Shown: in pieces, positions 1 through 8,922 of the stretch
Numbering within the stretch: position 1 is the stretch's first letter
How the letters are laid out: the number at the start of each line of letters is the position of its first letter
Source: Paenibacillus sp. FSL R5-0623
Lineage (GTDB): Bacteria > Bacillota > Bacilli > Paenibacillales > Paenibacillaceae
Direction: 5' to 3'
DNA: 64,000 nucleotides
Assembly: GCF_037974265.1 (NCBI RefSeq)
Contig: NZ_CP150233.1
Span: 4,526,001-4,590,000, forward strand
Position numbers and translations under genes: made by a program
The notes under the pieces: model-generated
Databases searched by the model: none
Told to the model about the DNA's origin: nothing
What the model saw: only the letters and a program-made list of their open reading frames with translations

Positions 1-1
1 T

Positions 2-94
2 CACTCTTCTGCTAACAATTATGTTAGTACATTTTCTCAGGCGGCCTTGAAGAATGCGTCTCAAGAAGTCCAGGAGGAGTGGAACAAAGCATAG
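2..94 (+). CDS. C-terminal fragment of an unknown protein (cut by window start)
   Basis: An open frame enters from the left edge and ends at TAG (92-94); the last residues read ...QEVQEEWNKA. The same frame stays open past the TAG for 23 more codons, with a protein-like stretch (SGFNPLTDADGKLAASV), to TAA at 164-166. This suggests either a real end at 94 or a gene shortened by a nonsense change. A hairpin terminator follows at 258. I do not recognise the family. Only about 30 codons are visible, so the call rests on reading frame and plausible composition. Confidence 0.4.
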   Translation, partial: HSSANNYVSTFSQAALKNASQEVQEEWNKA

Positions 95-257
95 GAAAGA
101 AACAGTGGCTTCAATCCCTTAACTGATGCTGATGGTAAACTTGCAGCTTCCGTTAACAAGTGCTAAAGGCTCTGCCCAGCTTGCGTTAGAAAAGCATTTT
201 TTAGAGTCCTTTCTATCCTATCTGGATTGATGGACACGGATTTGATTCTTGATCAGG

Positions 258-285
258 CGCAGGGATATACATCCCTGCGTCTTTT
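258..285 (+). terminator. Rho-independent terminator of the truncated upstream gene
   Basis: Perfect 8-bp stem CGCAGGGA (258-265) with TCCCTGCG (272-279), 6-nt loop, then TCTTTTCT. It lies on the plus strand downstream of the partial gene at the window start. Confidence 0.75.
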
Positions 286-593
286 CTCGTACACCATATG
301 CTTCCCCACTACCATCAAGTTAAAAGAGGCTTTTCCTTCTATACAGCCTCCTGCTACAGAATAGTGACAAGGATTATTTTTTATTTCATCAGCTTATCTA
401 CCTACTTCAAATCCAATACAACCGATACTTTAATCGAATCTCTCAACACCTTGTTTTTATAGTCGCTGTCCTCTTATGCAAAGGAGAAATACTTCGCCGA
501 GCACTGATAATTATAGACTTCTAGGTATCGACTGGACATATCCACACACTCGCGCTCTACATGCCTTGAGTGTACCAAAAAGATGCCAGCTAA

Positions 594-1481
594 CTAATCC
601 CTCGCGCTTTCGATTAGTCTTAGTTTCTTAGTATCCCGAGCCGGAGATGAACCGAAGAAGCGGGAGTACTCTCGATTAAACTGTGAAGTACTCTGATAGC
701 CAACTTGATATGCTGCACTGGTTACTGCATAGCCCTCATATGCAATGAGGTTTCTAGCCTCCAACAGCCTTAATTGCTTTTGAAATTGAATAGGACTTAA
801 ACCCGTTGCACGTTTAAACTGACGGTGAAAGGTGTTTATAGCCATACCAGATTTTGATGCCATCTCACCGATGTCTATTGGCCTCATAAAATTATCGCGT
901 AACCATTTTACAATTTGAGAAATCTTAGAGAAATTACTTTCCGACAAACCAAGTTGTCTCAGGTACCATCCTTGTGATCCCATCAGAACACGATAAAGGA
1001 TTTCGCGTTCATAGGCTGGTGCAAGAGCTGGAATATCTCTTGGTTTATTCGTTAATCGCAATAAGCGTAGCCATGCCTCCATAAACTCAATGTCTATTTC
1101 ACAAGCTGCGAAATGCTCAGAAGCAGTTGGTATTAGATTTTCAGGAAGATCTCTTAATAAACTCTGAAGAACATTCTGATTCAACTCAAGACCAAGGGAC
1201 ATGTAAGTACGGCCATCACGGTCTGGATGTACACTCGCCGTTGCGGGAACATGTACCGGTACGACGTAATACGAGGGCCCTTCTAGTGTAGTGCTACGCC
1301 CCCCGATGGATAGAATCTTTGTTCCTTGAACCGTAAATCCAATCATCGGCTCGTAGAGCGCTGCGAGTTGATGTGCGGGAATGTCTCCCTTAATCATCCA
1401 TAGCCCCGGCACTCCGGTTTCAATTGGTCGAGTTCCTGCACTTTTCATTAGATCAATAATTTCATCTACAATTTTATTCAT
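594..1481 (-). CDS. AraC-family transcriptional regulator (AraC_N type)
   Basis: A 295-residue DNA-binding regulator. Residues ~20-165 resemble the AraC type I N-terminal domain (PF06719-like). Residues ~190-290 form the double helix-turn-helix of AraC/XylS proteins, with the usual ending VGYQSTSQFNREYSRFFG. The gene is divergent from the SDR oxidoreductase at 1692, separated by ~210 bp. In many genomes AraC_N regulators control an adjacent oxidoreductase, so this one probably regulates the SDR gene; that is inference from position. The ribosome site ahead of the ATG is weak. Confidence 0.88.
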   Translation of the reverse strand: MNKIVDEIIDLMKSAGTRPIETGVPGLWMIKGDIPAHQLAALYEPMIGFTVQGTKILSIGGRSTTLEGPSYYVVPVHVPATASVHPDRDGRTYMSLGLELNQNVLQSLLRDLPENLIPTASEHFAACEIDIEFMEAWLRLLRLTNKPRDIPALAPAYEREILYRVLMGSQGWYLRQLGLSESNFSKISQIVKWLRDNFMRPIDIGEMASKSGMAINTFHRQFKRATGLSPIQFQKQLRLLEARNLIAYEGYAVTSAAYQVGYQSTSQFNREYSRFFGSSPARDTKKLRLIESARD

Positions 1482-1691
1482 GCACTTATTTTATCACATT
1501 ATCCCTCAATACAACTCAGACACACATCGGCATTTTTAGGATCTTCTTATAATAAAGAGAAGGGATATTCTCGGTTTATCGAAATCATACATGGTGTTTT
1601 TAGGCAACTAATAGGCATTATTAGATCTATATTATTTCAATAGATGCGACTAAAATTGAAGACAGATCAAACACAAAACAAGGAGGATTTT

Positions 1692-2447
1692 ATGAAAATT
1701 GCAATCGTAACAGGTGGAAGTAATGGCATTGGTAAAGCGACGGCTCTTGAACTGGGCAAGCGCGGAATTAGCGTGATTCTCACATACAATTCTTATAAGG
1801 ACCGGGCAGAAGCTGTTGTTAAGGAAGTTGAGAAGAATAATGGAGTTCGGGCTGCAGCACTGAAGTTGGATCTGACGCAAGGATCAACATTCGAAGGTTT
1901 CTCCCTAGAAGTTAAGAAATGCCTCAAAGACATTTGGGATAGAACAACTTTTGATTACTTAGTTAATAATGGAGGTATTGGCGGACCCATGATGTTCAAT
2001 GAGATGAGCGAAGAGTACTTCGACAAGATTCTTAATACGAACTTCAAAGGACCGGTTTTTCTAACACAACACCTCGTGCAATTCATGGATGATGCTGGAG
2101 CCATCGTTAATACCACAAGTTCATCCAAAAACCAATCATTCCCAGGTTACTCTGCCTACGGTTCGTTAAAAGCAGCCTTCTCCACATGGACTCGTTATAT
2201 CGCCAAGGAACTTGCACCTCGCAACATTCGGGTCAACGCCGTTTCTCCCGGTCCTACGCACAGCAATTTCGGCGATGGAGTATTCGATAAGCATCCCGAA
2301 TTCATCAAGCCACTGGCTGAGCAATCTGTATTTGGCAGAATAGGCCAACCCGAAGATATTGCGAAGGTCATTGTGAATGTATTGTCCGATGATTTCGGCT
2401 GGGTTACAGCTCAGGACATTGAAGTGTCTGGCGGACATTTGCTTTAA
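1692..2447 (+). CDS. Short-chain dehydrogenase/reductase (SDR), classical type
   Basis: A 251-residue NAD(P)-dependent oxidoreductase of the classical SDR fold. Visible motifs are the nucleotide-binding TGGSNGIG (residues 7-14), NNGG (~92-95) and the catalytic YGSLK (Tyr156, Lys160), with an upstream Ser around 143. The ATG at 1692 is chosen because AAGGAGG lies a few bases before it; an earlier in-frame ATG at 1644 has no such site. The substrate cannot be told from sequence. It is divergent from an AraC regulator that probably controls it, and two tandem hairpin terminators follow it. Confidence 0.92.
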   Translation: MKIAIVTGGSNGIGKATALELGKRGISVILTYNSYKDRAEAVVKEVEKNNGVRAAALKLDLTQGSTFEGFSLEVKKCLKDIWDRTTFDYLVNNGGIGGPMMFNEMSEEYFDKILNTNFKGPVFLTQHLVQFMDDAGAIVNTTSSSKNQSFPGYSAYGSLKAAFSTWTRYIAKELAPRNIRVNAVSPGPTHSNFGDGVFDKHPEFIKPLAEQSVFGRIGQPEDIAKVIVNVLSDDFGWVTAQDIEVSGGHLL

Positions 2448-2505
2448 AAATGTAAAGACGACACGCTGTGAATAATGGCATATCTGCGGAGTTCCACACT
2501 GATAT

Positions 2506-2528
2506 TGCTCTGCTTATAGAGCATTTTT
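2506..2528 (+). terminator. First of two tandem terminators after the SDR gene
   Basis: Stem TGCTCT (2506-2511) with AGAGCA (2518-2523), followed by TTTTT. Confidence 0.6.
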
Positions 2529-2562
2529 CTAGCTGCTACGTTTGATTATACTAGGTTTGTTT

Positions 2563-2594
2563 AGCTCATGGTGTTTGGCCATGAGCATTTTTTA
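2563..2594 (+). terminator. Second terminator after the SDR gene
   Basis: Perfect stem GCTCATGG (2563-2570) with CCATGAGC (2579-2586), 8-nt loop, then a run of T from 2588. Confidence 0.85.
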
Positions 2595-2615
2595 TTTATT
2601 TTCGTAAGAGTAGTA

Positions 2616-2958
2616 TTACATTGCTCTTTCCGGTTCGTGTATTTCTTGATTTGCTTGTTTAACGATTCGATCAGATGCGTCGAATACAGGCTTCTCCAGA
2701 TCCGTTTGGGAAAGCTGTGAAAAGGTCTTCCTTTTTCTATTTACACAATATATTTTACGCTCTCCTCCGTAAGAAGTATTGAGATCGCTACGGCTACTTT
2801 CGTTCATTATTATGGAAGTTGATGAATCCGAAAGTGCGTAACCGTTGGTCGGCATCATGGTTCCAAGCGCAAACCATAGGAGCAGAAAAATGATAAAGCG
2901 GTAATAGTAATTTAGTCCTCAATGATAAGGTTATTTTCCTTTTATACTTCGATAACAT
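2616..2958 (-). pseudogene. Small secreted-protein gene, apparently frameshifted near its 5' end
   Basis: An ATG at 2858 opens 80 codons, but the same frame is open further upstream and encodes a classic membrane or signal segment (RFIIFLLLWFALG) directly before MMPTNGYALSDSS. No ATG, GTG or TTG exists in that frame before an in-frame stop. In the next frame an ATG at 2958 starts MLSKYKRKITLSLRTKLLL, a basic head typical of a signal peptide. Joining the two frames around 2910-2925 would give a complete signal peptide plus a ~75-residue mature region with no family I know. I infer an indel-disrupted gene, or a sequencing error. A GC-poor, non-conserved shadow is the alternative. Confidence 0.4.
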
Positions 2959-3042
2959 TTGGAATCACTCTGATTAAATAGTCAATTTTCGGTAGTAAGT
3001 GATACTCGTAAGAGCATCCTCCAAAAGGTTGCTGCATACAAC

Positions 3043-3067
3043 AAAAGCCGCCGGATGGCGACTTTTT
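3043..3067 (-). terminator. Terminator downstream of yaaA
   Basis: The hairpin AAAAGCCGCC...GGCGACTTTTT has one mismatch in the stem and T-rich flanks on both strands. It lies just beyond the yaaA stop on the minus strand. Confidence 0.6.
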
Positions 3068-3110
3068 AGAAAAAAGCACTTATCATTATAATCTGCTCAC
3101 ATAATACAAA

Positions 3111-3863
3111 CTACTTTTCCTCTGTATATATAAACACATACGTACTCTCATCCGATTTCTCTTCTGAAAAAACAAACTCTAACCGATCAAAGCTTCTTAC
3201 ATCCTTCACATCTGTAATTTTACGCTCTGCCATATATCGTACCATCTCACCTCTAGCCATTTTGGCCCGGGTTGCCTTTTCAACAAGCTTCCCATCAACC
3301 ATTTGTCCAAAAACACAAGTGATAAAGCGAGTTTCCTCGCTCAAAAAAGGCGTGATGTTTTTGCTATACTCTTTGGAAGCCAAATTCAGAATACAGTTGC
3401 TGTCCGCTTGAAGTTGATCTGCCAACTTGCTACCCCAGAATTGATAGAGCGATTTGAAACTTGGACCTTGCAGCTTGCCCTGCATCTCCAACCGATAAGG
3501 TGTAACCCCGTCCAAAGGCCGTAACATGCCATAAAAACCGGATAATATACGTAAATGCTGTTGAAGATACGCCAGTTCCTCATTTTGAAAAACACCTGGA
3601 GCCATATACTGATACTGAATGCCCTCATAGGCATATATTGCTGGTGTCAGATTTGCTTTTATATTCATATTCTGAATCCGCTCCACGTTCTGTTCGGCGA
3701 TTGCATCGTTACACTTCCACATCGCTTTAAGTTCGTCATAGGATAACTTTTGAAGCAGACTCAATAGCTGTTCTGACTCGTTTATAAACTGCGGCATCTG
3801 CGCGATAGCCATAAGATCGGTATCAATCTTCATCTTTTTAGCTGGTGATATGATAATTCTCAT
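3111..3863 (-). CDS. yaaA: YaaA/UPF0246 family peroxide-stress protein
   Basis: A 250-residue protein of the YaaA (DUF328, UPF0246) family, near the usual family length. The family signature ISPAKKM is at residues 5-11, and the conserved blocks YEGIQYQ and LRPLDGVTPYRLEM follow. In E. coli YaaA limits intracellular iron and DNA damage during H2O2 stress; the biochemical activity in Firmicutes is less defined. It stands alone, with its own terminator at 3043. Confidence 0.93.
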   Translation of the reverse strand: MRIIISPAKKMKIDTDLMAIAQMPQFINESEQLLSLLQKLSYDELKAMWKCNDAIAEQNVERIQNMNIKANLTPAIYAYEGIQYQYMAPGVFQNEELAYLQQHLRILSGFYGMLRPLDGVTPYRLEMQGKLQGPSFKSLYQFWGSKLADQLQADSNCILNLASKEYSKNITPFLSEETRFITCVFGQMVDGKLVEKATRAKMARGEMVRYMAERKITDVKDVRSFDRLEFVFSEEKSDESTYVFIYTEEK

Positions 3864-3986
3864 CGTGCTGATCCATCCTTAATCTACCGTTGTTTTTGTC
3901 GTTATCCATTGTACAGGATTGGACAGACGAATCCAATGCCAAGGCTTAACTAAATCCCTTATTGTACCTTTGAAAAGACTCAAAAT

Positions 3987-4020
3987 GAACAAGTCGGCCC
4001 ACGATTGGACCGGCTTGTTC
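3987..4020 (-). terminator. Terminator of the SPFH operon
   Basis: Stem GAACAAGTCGG (3987-3997) with CCGGCTTGTTC (4010-4020), one G-T pair, followed on the minus strand by ATTTTGAGTCTTTT. Confidence 0.65.
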
Positions 4021-4078
4021 ACTAGAATCAATAAATTCAATTGGATGAGAAAGTATTAAGTGCATTTTCAAGCGCTAA

Positions 4079-4957
4079 TTAGGGAGATACACTCCCCGCG
4101 CCGCTATTTTGCTCTGTTTTTGTAGTTGGCAATTGAATCATTGGCGTATTGGACCCACTTACATATGGAAGGGCTCCATCCCATTTCTTGATTGTTTCAT
4201 ATTCAACGAGTTGACTTGTTAATGATTGCTGAAGCTCTTTATTTGCTTTAGCTTGACCTTCTGCTTCGATCAATAGTTTGTCTGCATTACCCTGTGCTTC
4301 CACACGCTTACGATCTGCTTCTTTCTTGGCGATCTCCAGTTCAGTCGTTTTACGTTCCAGTTCTTGAGAAGCTTCAACACGCTTATCGATTGCTTCCTGA
4401 GTCTTAGCGTCAGGCTGAGGAACACCTACGGTAACGTTTGATACAATAAAGCCTAACTCTTTAACATCATCAGAAAAACGTTGTTCGACGTCTACGCCTG
4501 CTTCGGATGACTTTTCACCATAAACATCAATGACTGTAAACTTGGAAATACCTTTACGAGCTGCATCACGGAAACGTGTTTTGAGATATGTATCCTCAAT
4601 TTCTTGAATGCTAATTGGCCCAAATGTATTAAAGATCGAAGATACTTTACTTGGTTCTACTTGGTAGTTGTAAGCAAAGTCGATTGTGATGTTTTTCCCG
4701 TCAGAAGTAGCGATCTGAATATCTCTGTATTCCACCGTTTGAATTCGGATAGGATATTTTGTCACTTTATCAAACGCTCCAACGAGTTTCCACCCTTGAC
4801 TCAGTGTACTATCTTTTACGCCTCCATTTGGTGAATACACGACCCCAACATATCCATTAGGAATTCGTGTTAAAAAGAAGGTCACCAGTAACACTCCCAC
4901 TATAATAACGGATGCAACCGCAATCGCCCCTACTCTAAACGTCTTTGAATTTTTCAT
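4079..4957 (-). CDS. SPFH/Band 7 (prohibitin-like) membrane protein
   Basis: A single N-terminal membrane helix (residues ~9-29) precedes an SPFH domain (~30-205), a charged coiled coil rich in E, K and A (KKEADRKRVEAQGNADKL) and a short Ser/Gly-rich tail. This is the prohibitin/HflK-like layout; such proteins form large membrane rings and scaffold proteases or microdomains. The start is the ATG at 4957, because AGGAG lies 7 nt before it; the ATG at 4963 would sit on top of that site. The frame overlaps the small membrane protein gene upstream by 23 nt, so the two are probably translationally coupled. No partner protease is adjacent. Confidence 0.9.
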   Translation of the reverse strand: MKNSKTFRVGAIAVASVIIVGVLLVTFFLTRIPNGYVGVVYSPNGGVKDSTLSQGWKLVGAFDKVTKYPIRIQTVEYRDIQIATSDGKNITIDFAYNYQVEPSKVSSIFNTFGPISIQEIEDTYLKTRFRDAARKGISKFTVIDVYGEKSSEAGVDVEQRFSDDVKELGFIVSNVTVGVPQPDAKTQEAIDKRVEASQELERKTTELEIAKKEADRKRVEAQGNADKLLIEAEGQAKANKELQQSLTSQLVEYETIKKWDGALPYVSGSNTPMIQLPTTKTEQNSGAGSVSP

Positions 4958-5093
4958 CACCATTCTCCTCTTGTTTGAATTTATTGTATTTCTTCAACAC
5001 TCTACTACCTATTTTATTGAATAGCGGGAACATTAATGACCATAGAATAAATGCTAGGATAAAAATTAAAATGATTCCCCCAATAAATGGCAT
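4935..5093 (-). CDS. 52-residue membrane protein coupled to the SPFH gene
   Basis: A strong site (GGGGAGG, a few bases from ATG 5093) starts a 52-codon frame. It has one strongly hydrophobic helix (GGIILIFILAFILW) followed by a basic/charged tail (KKYNKFKQEENGDEKFK) and stops at 4935, 23 nt inside the SPFH gene. The overlap and good ribosome site support a real two-gene operon. I know no family for it. It could be a small partner or stabiliser of the SPFH assembly, but that is inference from position only. Confidence 0.75.
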   Translation of the reverse strand: MPFIGGIILIFILAFILWSLMFPLFNKIGSRVLKKYNKFKQEENGDEKFKDV

Positions 5094-5097
5094 ATCC

Positions 5098-5463
5098 GTC
5101 CTCCCCTCTATGGATGTAACCTAGGCAAACTACAGTGGCATGATCTACATCTGTTTAAAAATTAATTCTCATTCATCCAAATCTATAATTAATAATTTAT
5201 ATCCTTCTTTATATATACTTTATAAATTCGATTCGGTTTCAATATCCCGTGCCGCTTCTTGTAGTGGGTCCCCCCTAATGCATTGTAAGTATAATTAATA
5301 TGCTGACTATTCCCATTGATGTGAATTACATTGCCATATATACTCAGTCTGTTGTAACGGAACATAGACACTATTCCGTTATTCTTCTACTTCTATCATT
5401 TGAAAAGAGAGTCATCAAGATACGGAAGAAATCCCCACACTCCTCACCTGCACAACCACAATA
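5098..5463. other. AT-rich intergenic region upstream of the SPFH pair
   Basis: About 370 bp that hold the promoter side of the small membrane protein/SPFH operon. I see no convincing gene: a 60-codon minus-strand frame (5189-5371) lacks a ribosome site and has no known family. Confidence 0.5.
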
Positions 5464-5513
5464 TAAAACAAACCCCGGTACACGTCTGCATTCAGCAGCG
5501 TACAGCCGAGGTT
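5464..5513 (-). terminator. Terminator of the sleB-like gene
   Basis: On the minus strand AACCTCGGCTGTACG pairs imperfectly with CGTGTACCGGGGTT and is followed by TGTTTT. It starts 45 nt after the hydrolase stop codon. Confidence 0.6.
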
Positions 5514-5557
5514 CACCATTACCATTTCAAATGTTACACTACCTATCTCAACTTAAC

Positions 5558-6448
5558 TCATCTCGTAAAATCATGCTGCCCAATGGTAAGCAGCGTCGGC
5601 CTGCTCTTACTCCACACCGAAGTGGCAATCTTCGGATTGTAATAATAGAGTGCCCCGTTCGTCGGATCTGCGCCATTCAATGCCTTACGAGCAGCCCTGT
5701 AAGAAGTCTGGGTTGGCTTGGTATTAAACTGGCCATCGTCTATAGCCGTGAACTGCCCTTTCTGGAAAATAACTTTCGAAATAGATGACGGGAATTCACT
5801 CGAATGTACTCGATTCAACACAACCGCTCCTACAGCGACTTGCCCTTCAAAAGATTCTCCGCGCGCTTCACCATGGATCAGCTTCGCTAACTGGCGTAGC
5901 GTTTCACCCTCAGCTTTGGCCTTTTTGTTCAGCCTGTTGAGCGTCGCGGGACCTGCAACACCGTCTGCACTCAGTCCCTGCGCCTGCTGAAACTTGCGGA
6001 CAGCACCTTTGGTGATGGTACCGTAATATCCAGTCATTCCAGCATCGAAGTAGCCCAGACCGCTTAATTGCTCCTGCAATTGCAGCACATGCTCGCTACG
6101 AACGCCCTGTTCCAACTTCTGTGCTCCCGCAGAAGGAGCTGCCACGGTCAATCCCAGAGTCAATGCGCAGGCACCGAGAAGCATGCTGACCCGCCCTGCT
6201 CTTTTGCCAGCCATGTTCCCCTTCCCATGAGTGACTTTCCGACTGACAGTGATAGGTTCCATGTTGTCAGCAAACGTTAATTGATCCAGCCCCTCATTCG
6301 TACTATCGACTACAGTCAGTTCATCTGTACTGTTCATATTGCTAGTCACCTTCATCTCTTTCATCTCACTCACGCTATCTAATTCAATTATCATATTCTT
6401 TTCATTCATTTCATTCGGTTGATCCATTCCAATATTATTCTTCATCAT
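5558..6448 (-). CDS. SleB-type cell-wall hydrolase with PG-binding domain and long N-terminal extension
   Basis: About 296 residues. The C-terminal ~125 residues are a Hydrolase_2 (SleB/CwlJ) domain, with the likely catalytic Glu in HGEARGE and the conserved VLNRV. Before it is a peptidoglycan-binding domain 1 (LQEQLSGLGYFDA...AVRKFQQAQGL). SleB enzymes are lytic transglycosylases that cut spore cortex during germination, and vegetative relatives exist. Unusually, the signal peptide (AGRVSMLLGACALTLGL) begins only around residue 85, after an acidic, Met/Asn/Glu-rich leader. The ATG at 6448 has GGAGG 8 nt before it. A later ATG directly before AGKRAG has an AAGGGG close by and would give a normal secreted protein. 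Confidence 0.88.
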   Translation of the reverse strand: MMKNNIGMDQPNEMNEKNMIIELDSVSEMKEMKVTSNMNSTDELTVVDSTNEGLDQLTFADNMEPITVSRKVTHGKGNMAGKRAGRVSMLLGACALTLGLTVAAPSAGAQKLEQGVRSEHVLQLQEQLSGLGYFDAGMTGYYGTITKGAVRKFQQAQGLSADGVAGPATLNRLNKKAKAEGETLRQLAKLIHGEARGESFEGQVAVGAVVLNRVHSSEFPSSISKVIFQKGQFTAIDDGQFNTKPTQTSYRAARKALNGADPTNGALYYYNPKIATSVWSKSRPTLLTIGQHDFTR

Positions 6449-6595
6449 TCCATTAACCTCCACTTTTCTGAATCCAGATCCCACTTCTCTCCCCTGAATC
6501 CTCACGGTTGGACATCCCGAGTGTCATTATAGGATATAGAAAAAATGAAGTCTATCGGACCGATGACGCAGTGAAAAAACGACGCTGAACATAAC

Positions 6596-6636
6596 AAAAA
6601 GAGGCATGAGCCCATGGTCACACCATGGTCATGCCC
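6596..6636 (-). terminator. Terminator of the MFS transporter gene
   Basis: A long hairpin: GGCATGA-GC-CCATGGT pairs with ACCATGG-TCATGCC across a tiny loop. On the minus strand it is followed by CTCTTTTTG. Confidence 0.85.
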
Positions 6637-6726
6637 CTTCTTGTATCAACCTTATCCCGCTTGTCCAACCCGTTATTTCCGTAGGCAGGCAGACCCGTAC
6701 AAAAGTTGCGTTGTATTTATTGACAA

Positions 6727-7944
6727 TTACTCGGCCAGTTCCTGACCCTTCGTTTCCCGGCCCCAGAACAGTATAGCCGCTGCGCCAATGAGGATTGTCA
6801 CGAAGAAAATCGTGAAAATCAGGCTGATTGCCACTTCGCGCTGAACCAGCATACCGACCATTAATGGAGCAAGTACCCCACCGATTCGGCCAACCGATGT
6901 GGCAAGTCCAACACCTGTCGAACGAACGGAAGTCGGATACAATTCCGGGCTGTAGGCGTACAGACCACCCCAGGCTCCCAGATTGAAGAAGGAAAGACAG
7001 ATCCCCGCGGTCAGGATTGTCGCTTCCGTTGTTGCCAGTCCAAACGCAATCGCACTGAATGCAGTCAAGGTAAGATACACAACCAGTACGAACTTGCGAC
7101 CGTAACGTTCAATGAAGTACGCCGCGGTGAAGTAACCTGGCAACTGTGCGATCGTCATGATCAGCACGTATTGGAAGCTTTTGACCAACGTGAATCCTTT
7201 TGCCATTACAACCGAAGGCAGCCACAGGAACATTCCATAATAAGAGAAAATGACGGTAAACCACAAAATCCAGAGCATCAACGTTGTACGGCGATGTGGT
7301 GCTGACCAGACGGTAGCCACTTTCTCGCGGAACGTGATTTTATGAAGTTTGGTGTGATTCTTGTACCGCGGCGGGTCCTGAATGGCACGACGCAGATACA
7401 GTGCATAGAACGCCGGAAGTGCACCAATGGCAAAGGCAATTCTCCATCCGTACTCCGGGATGACAAAGTTGGCGATGAGCGCGGATACAATCCAGCCCCC
7501 TGCCCAGAAACTTTCCAATAATACAACGGCACGTCCCCGTTCCGCTGTAGGCATCGACTCCGATACCAGTGTGGATGCCACGGGCAACTCTCCGCCGAGT
7601 CCAATACCTGCAACCAGACGCAATGCACACAATACGGCGAATCCAGTCGCTAATGCAGATAGACCGCTTGCAATCGTAAAGATTAGCAAGGTCCACATCA
7701 GAATGGCTTTCCGTCCAAAACGGTCCGCAAGTGCACCTGCAAGCAAAGCACCGAGCGCCATACCGATGGAGTTAATACTCGTAAGCACGCCGACTTGTCC
7801 GGGACTGAGACTCCATTCCTTGGCGAGTGCAGCCACGATAAAGGAGATCATACCCACTTCCATCGCATCAAACAGCCAGCTCATGCCGGCACTGAACAGC
7901 AGCTTGCGCTGCTTGGGATTCCGCAATACTTCCAGTTTGCTCAT
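6727..7944 (-). CDS. MFS transporter (sugar-porter/AAHS-like)
   Basis: A 405-residue, 12-helix major facilitator. The loop 2-3 motif GALADRFGRK, the helix-4 region RLVAGIGLGGELPVA and the second-half repeat YFIERYGRKF fit the sugar-porter/aromatic-acid:H+ symporter branch; the closest Bacillus type I can think of is the NiaP (niacin) group. The substrate cannot be assigned. The ATG at 7944 is preferred (AGGGAG 9 nt upstream) over a GTG one codon earlier. It is monocistronic, with a strong terminator downstream. Confidence 0.85.
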   Translation of the reverse strand: MSKLEVLRNPKQRKLLFSAGMSWLFDAMEVGMISFIVAALAKEWSLSPGQVGVLTSINSIGMALGALLAGALADRFGRKAILMWTLLIFTIASGLSALATGFAVLCALRLVAGIGLGGELPVASTLVSESMPTAERGRAVVLLESFWAGGWIVSALIANFVIPEYGWRIAFAIGALPAFYALYLRRAIQDPPRYKNHTKLHKITFREKVATVWSAPHRRTTLMLWILWFTVIFSYYGMFLWLPSVVMAKGFTLVKSFQYVLIMTIAQLPGYFTAAYFIERYGRKFVLVVYLTLTAFSAIAFGLATTEATILTAGICLSFFNLGAWGGLYAYSPELYPTSVRSTGVGLATSVGRIGGVLAPLMVGMLVQREVAISLIFTIFFVTILIGAAAILFWGRETKGQELAE

Positions 7945-8057
7945 CACTTATAGCTCCCTTGATCTCTATGTAGTCATTCTGACACTAAATCATTATTATG
8001 CAGAATGCTCCAGAAATCAATGCAAAATAAGCTTTTCCTTCCGATTTCTGCGATACC

Positions 8058-8873
8058 TCACCCCTTGAGTGAACCCGCTGTCAGACCTGCAACAAAGTAA
8101 CGCTGTAGTAGCAGGAACAATACAATCATCGGAATGGCCGTTACCAGCACACCCGTAAGCATCATCGGATAGTTCGTCACGTATTCCCCGCGGAACTGCA
8201 TAAGCGCGAGCGGTAAAGTGAGCTTGGACTTACTGCTGAGCATCAGCATCGGAATAAGCAAATCATTCCATACCATGACGAGCAGGAACGTAGCCGTTGC
8301 CGCCAGCGAAGGTGCAGCCAGTGGCAGTGCAATCCGCGTATAGAGTCTCCACTCGCTTGCTCCATCCATACTGCCCGCTTCCAGAATCTCCGAATTGAGC
8401 ATGCGCATGAAACCTGTCAGCATAAATACTGAGACAGGCATCAGCATAGCCGCGGATACGACAATCAGGCCCGTGAGACTGTCCGACCAGCCCAGCGTAC
8501 GCGTGAGGGAATAGATCGGCAGCATACTCACCTGGGAAGGAACGATCAGGCCGGCTACGAACAGAGCAAACACGATTTTTCCTACACTGCCGCCCCAGCG
8601 GACAATGGCGTAAGCAATCATGCTACTCAGCAATAACTCAATTGCAACCGTACCAAGCGTCACGACCATACTGTTGCCGAAATATTGCCACATCGGCTGA
8701 TTGCGGAACATGCCGGTGATGTTATCCCACGTAAACGGGTCCGGCCAGCTGAATGGACTGGTGAAGAAGTTGCTGCTTGTTTTGAACGAGGATACAAATA
8801 CAAAGTACAGCGGCACCAGGATTAGCAGCGCGTACACCAATAGGATCAGGCGATTGAACCATTTTAAAAACAT
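8058..8873 (-). CDS. CUT1 sugar ABC transporter permease, MalG-type
   Basis: A 271-residue inner-membrane permease with six predicted helices. The EAA loop that contacts the ATPase reads EAGSMDGASEWRLYTRIALPL. The C-terminus ends in AGSLKG, typical of MalG-like permeases. It is the third gene of the operon: solute-binding lipoprotein, MalF-type permease, this. No ATPase gene is present, which is common for CUT1 systems in Firmicutes that share an MsmX-like ATPase. The sugar is unknown. Confidence 0.93.
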   Translation of the reverse strand: MFLKWFNRLILLVYALLILVPLYFVFVSSFKTSSNFFTSPFSWPDPFTWDNITGMFRNQPMWQYFGNSMVVTLGTVAIELLLSSMIAYAIVRWGGSVGKIVFALFVAGLIVPSQVSMLPIYSLTRTLGWSDSLTGLIVVSAAMLMPVSVFMLTGFMRMLNSEILEAGSMDGASEWRLYTRIALPLAAPSLAATATFLLVMVWNDLLIPMLMLSSKSKLTLPLALMQFRGEYVTNYPMMLTGVLVTAIPMIVLFLLLQRYFVAGLTAGSLKG

Positions 8874-8922
8874 GTGAACTCCCTTCTGCCTCGATTGCAG
8901 GATGAATGCTCCAACATCAACC

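Noticed and set aside
5189..5371. 60-codon minus-strand frame upstream of the SPFH pair
   Set aside because: No ribosome site, AT-rich composition and no recognisable domain.
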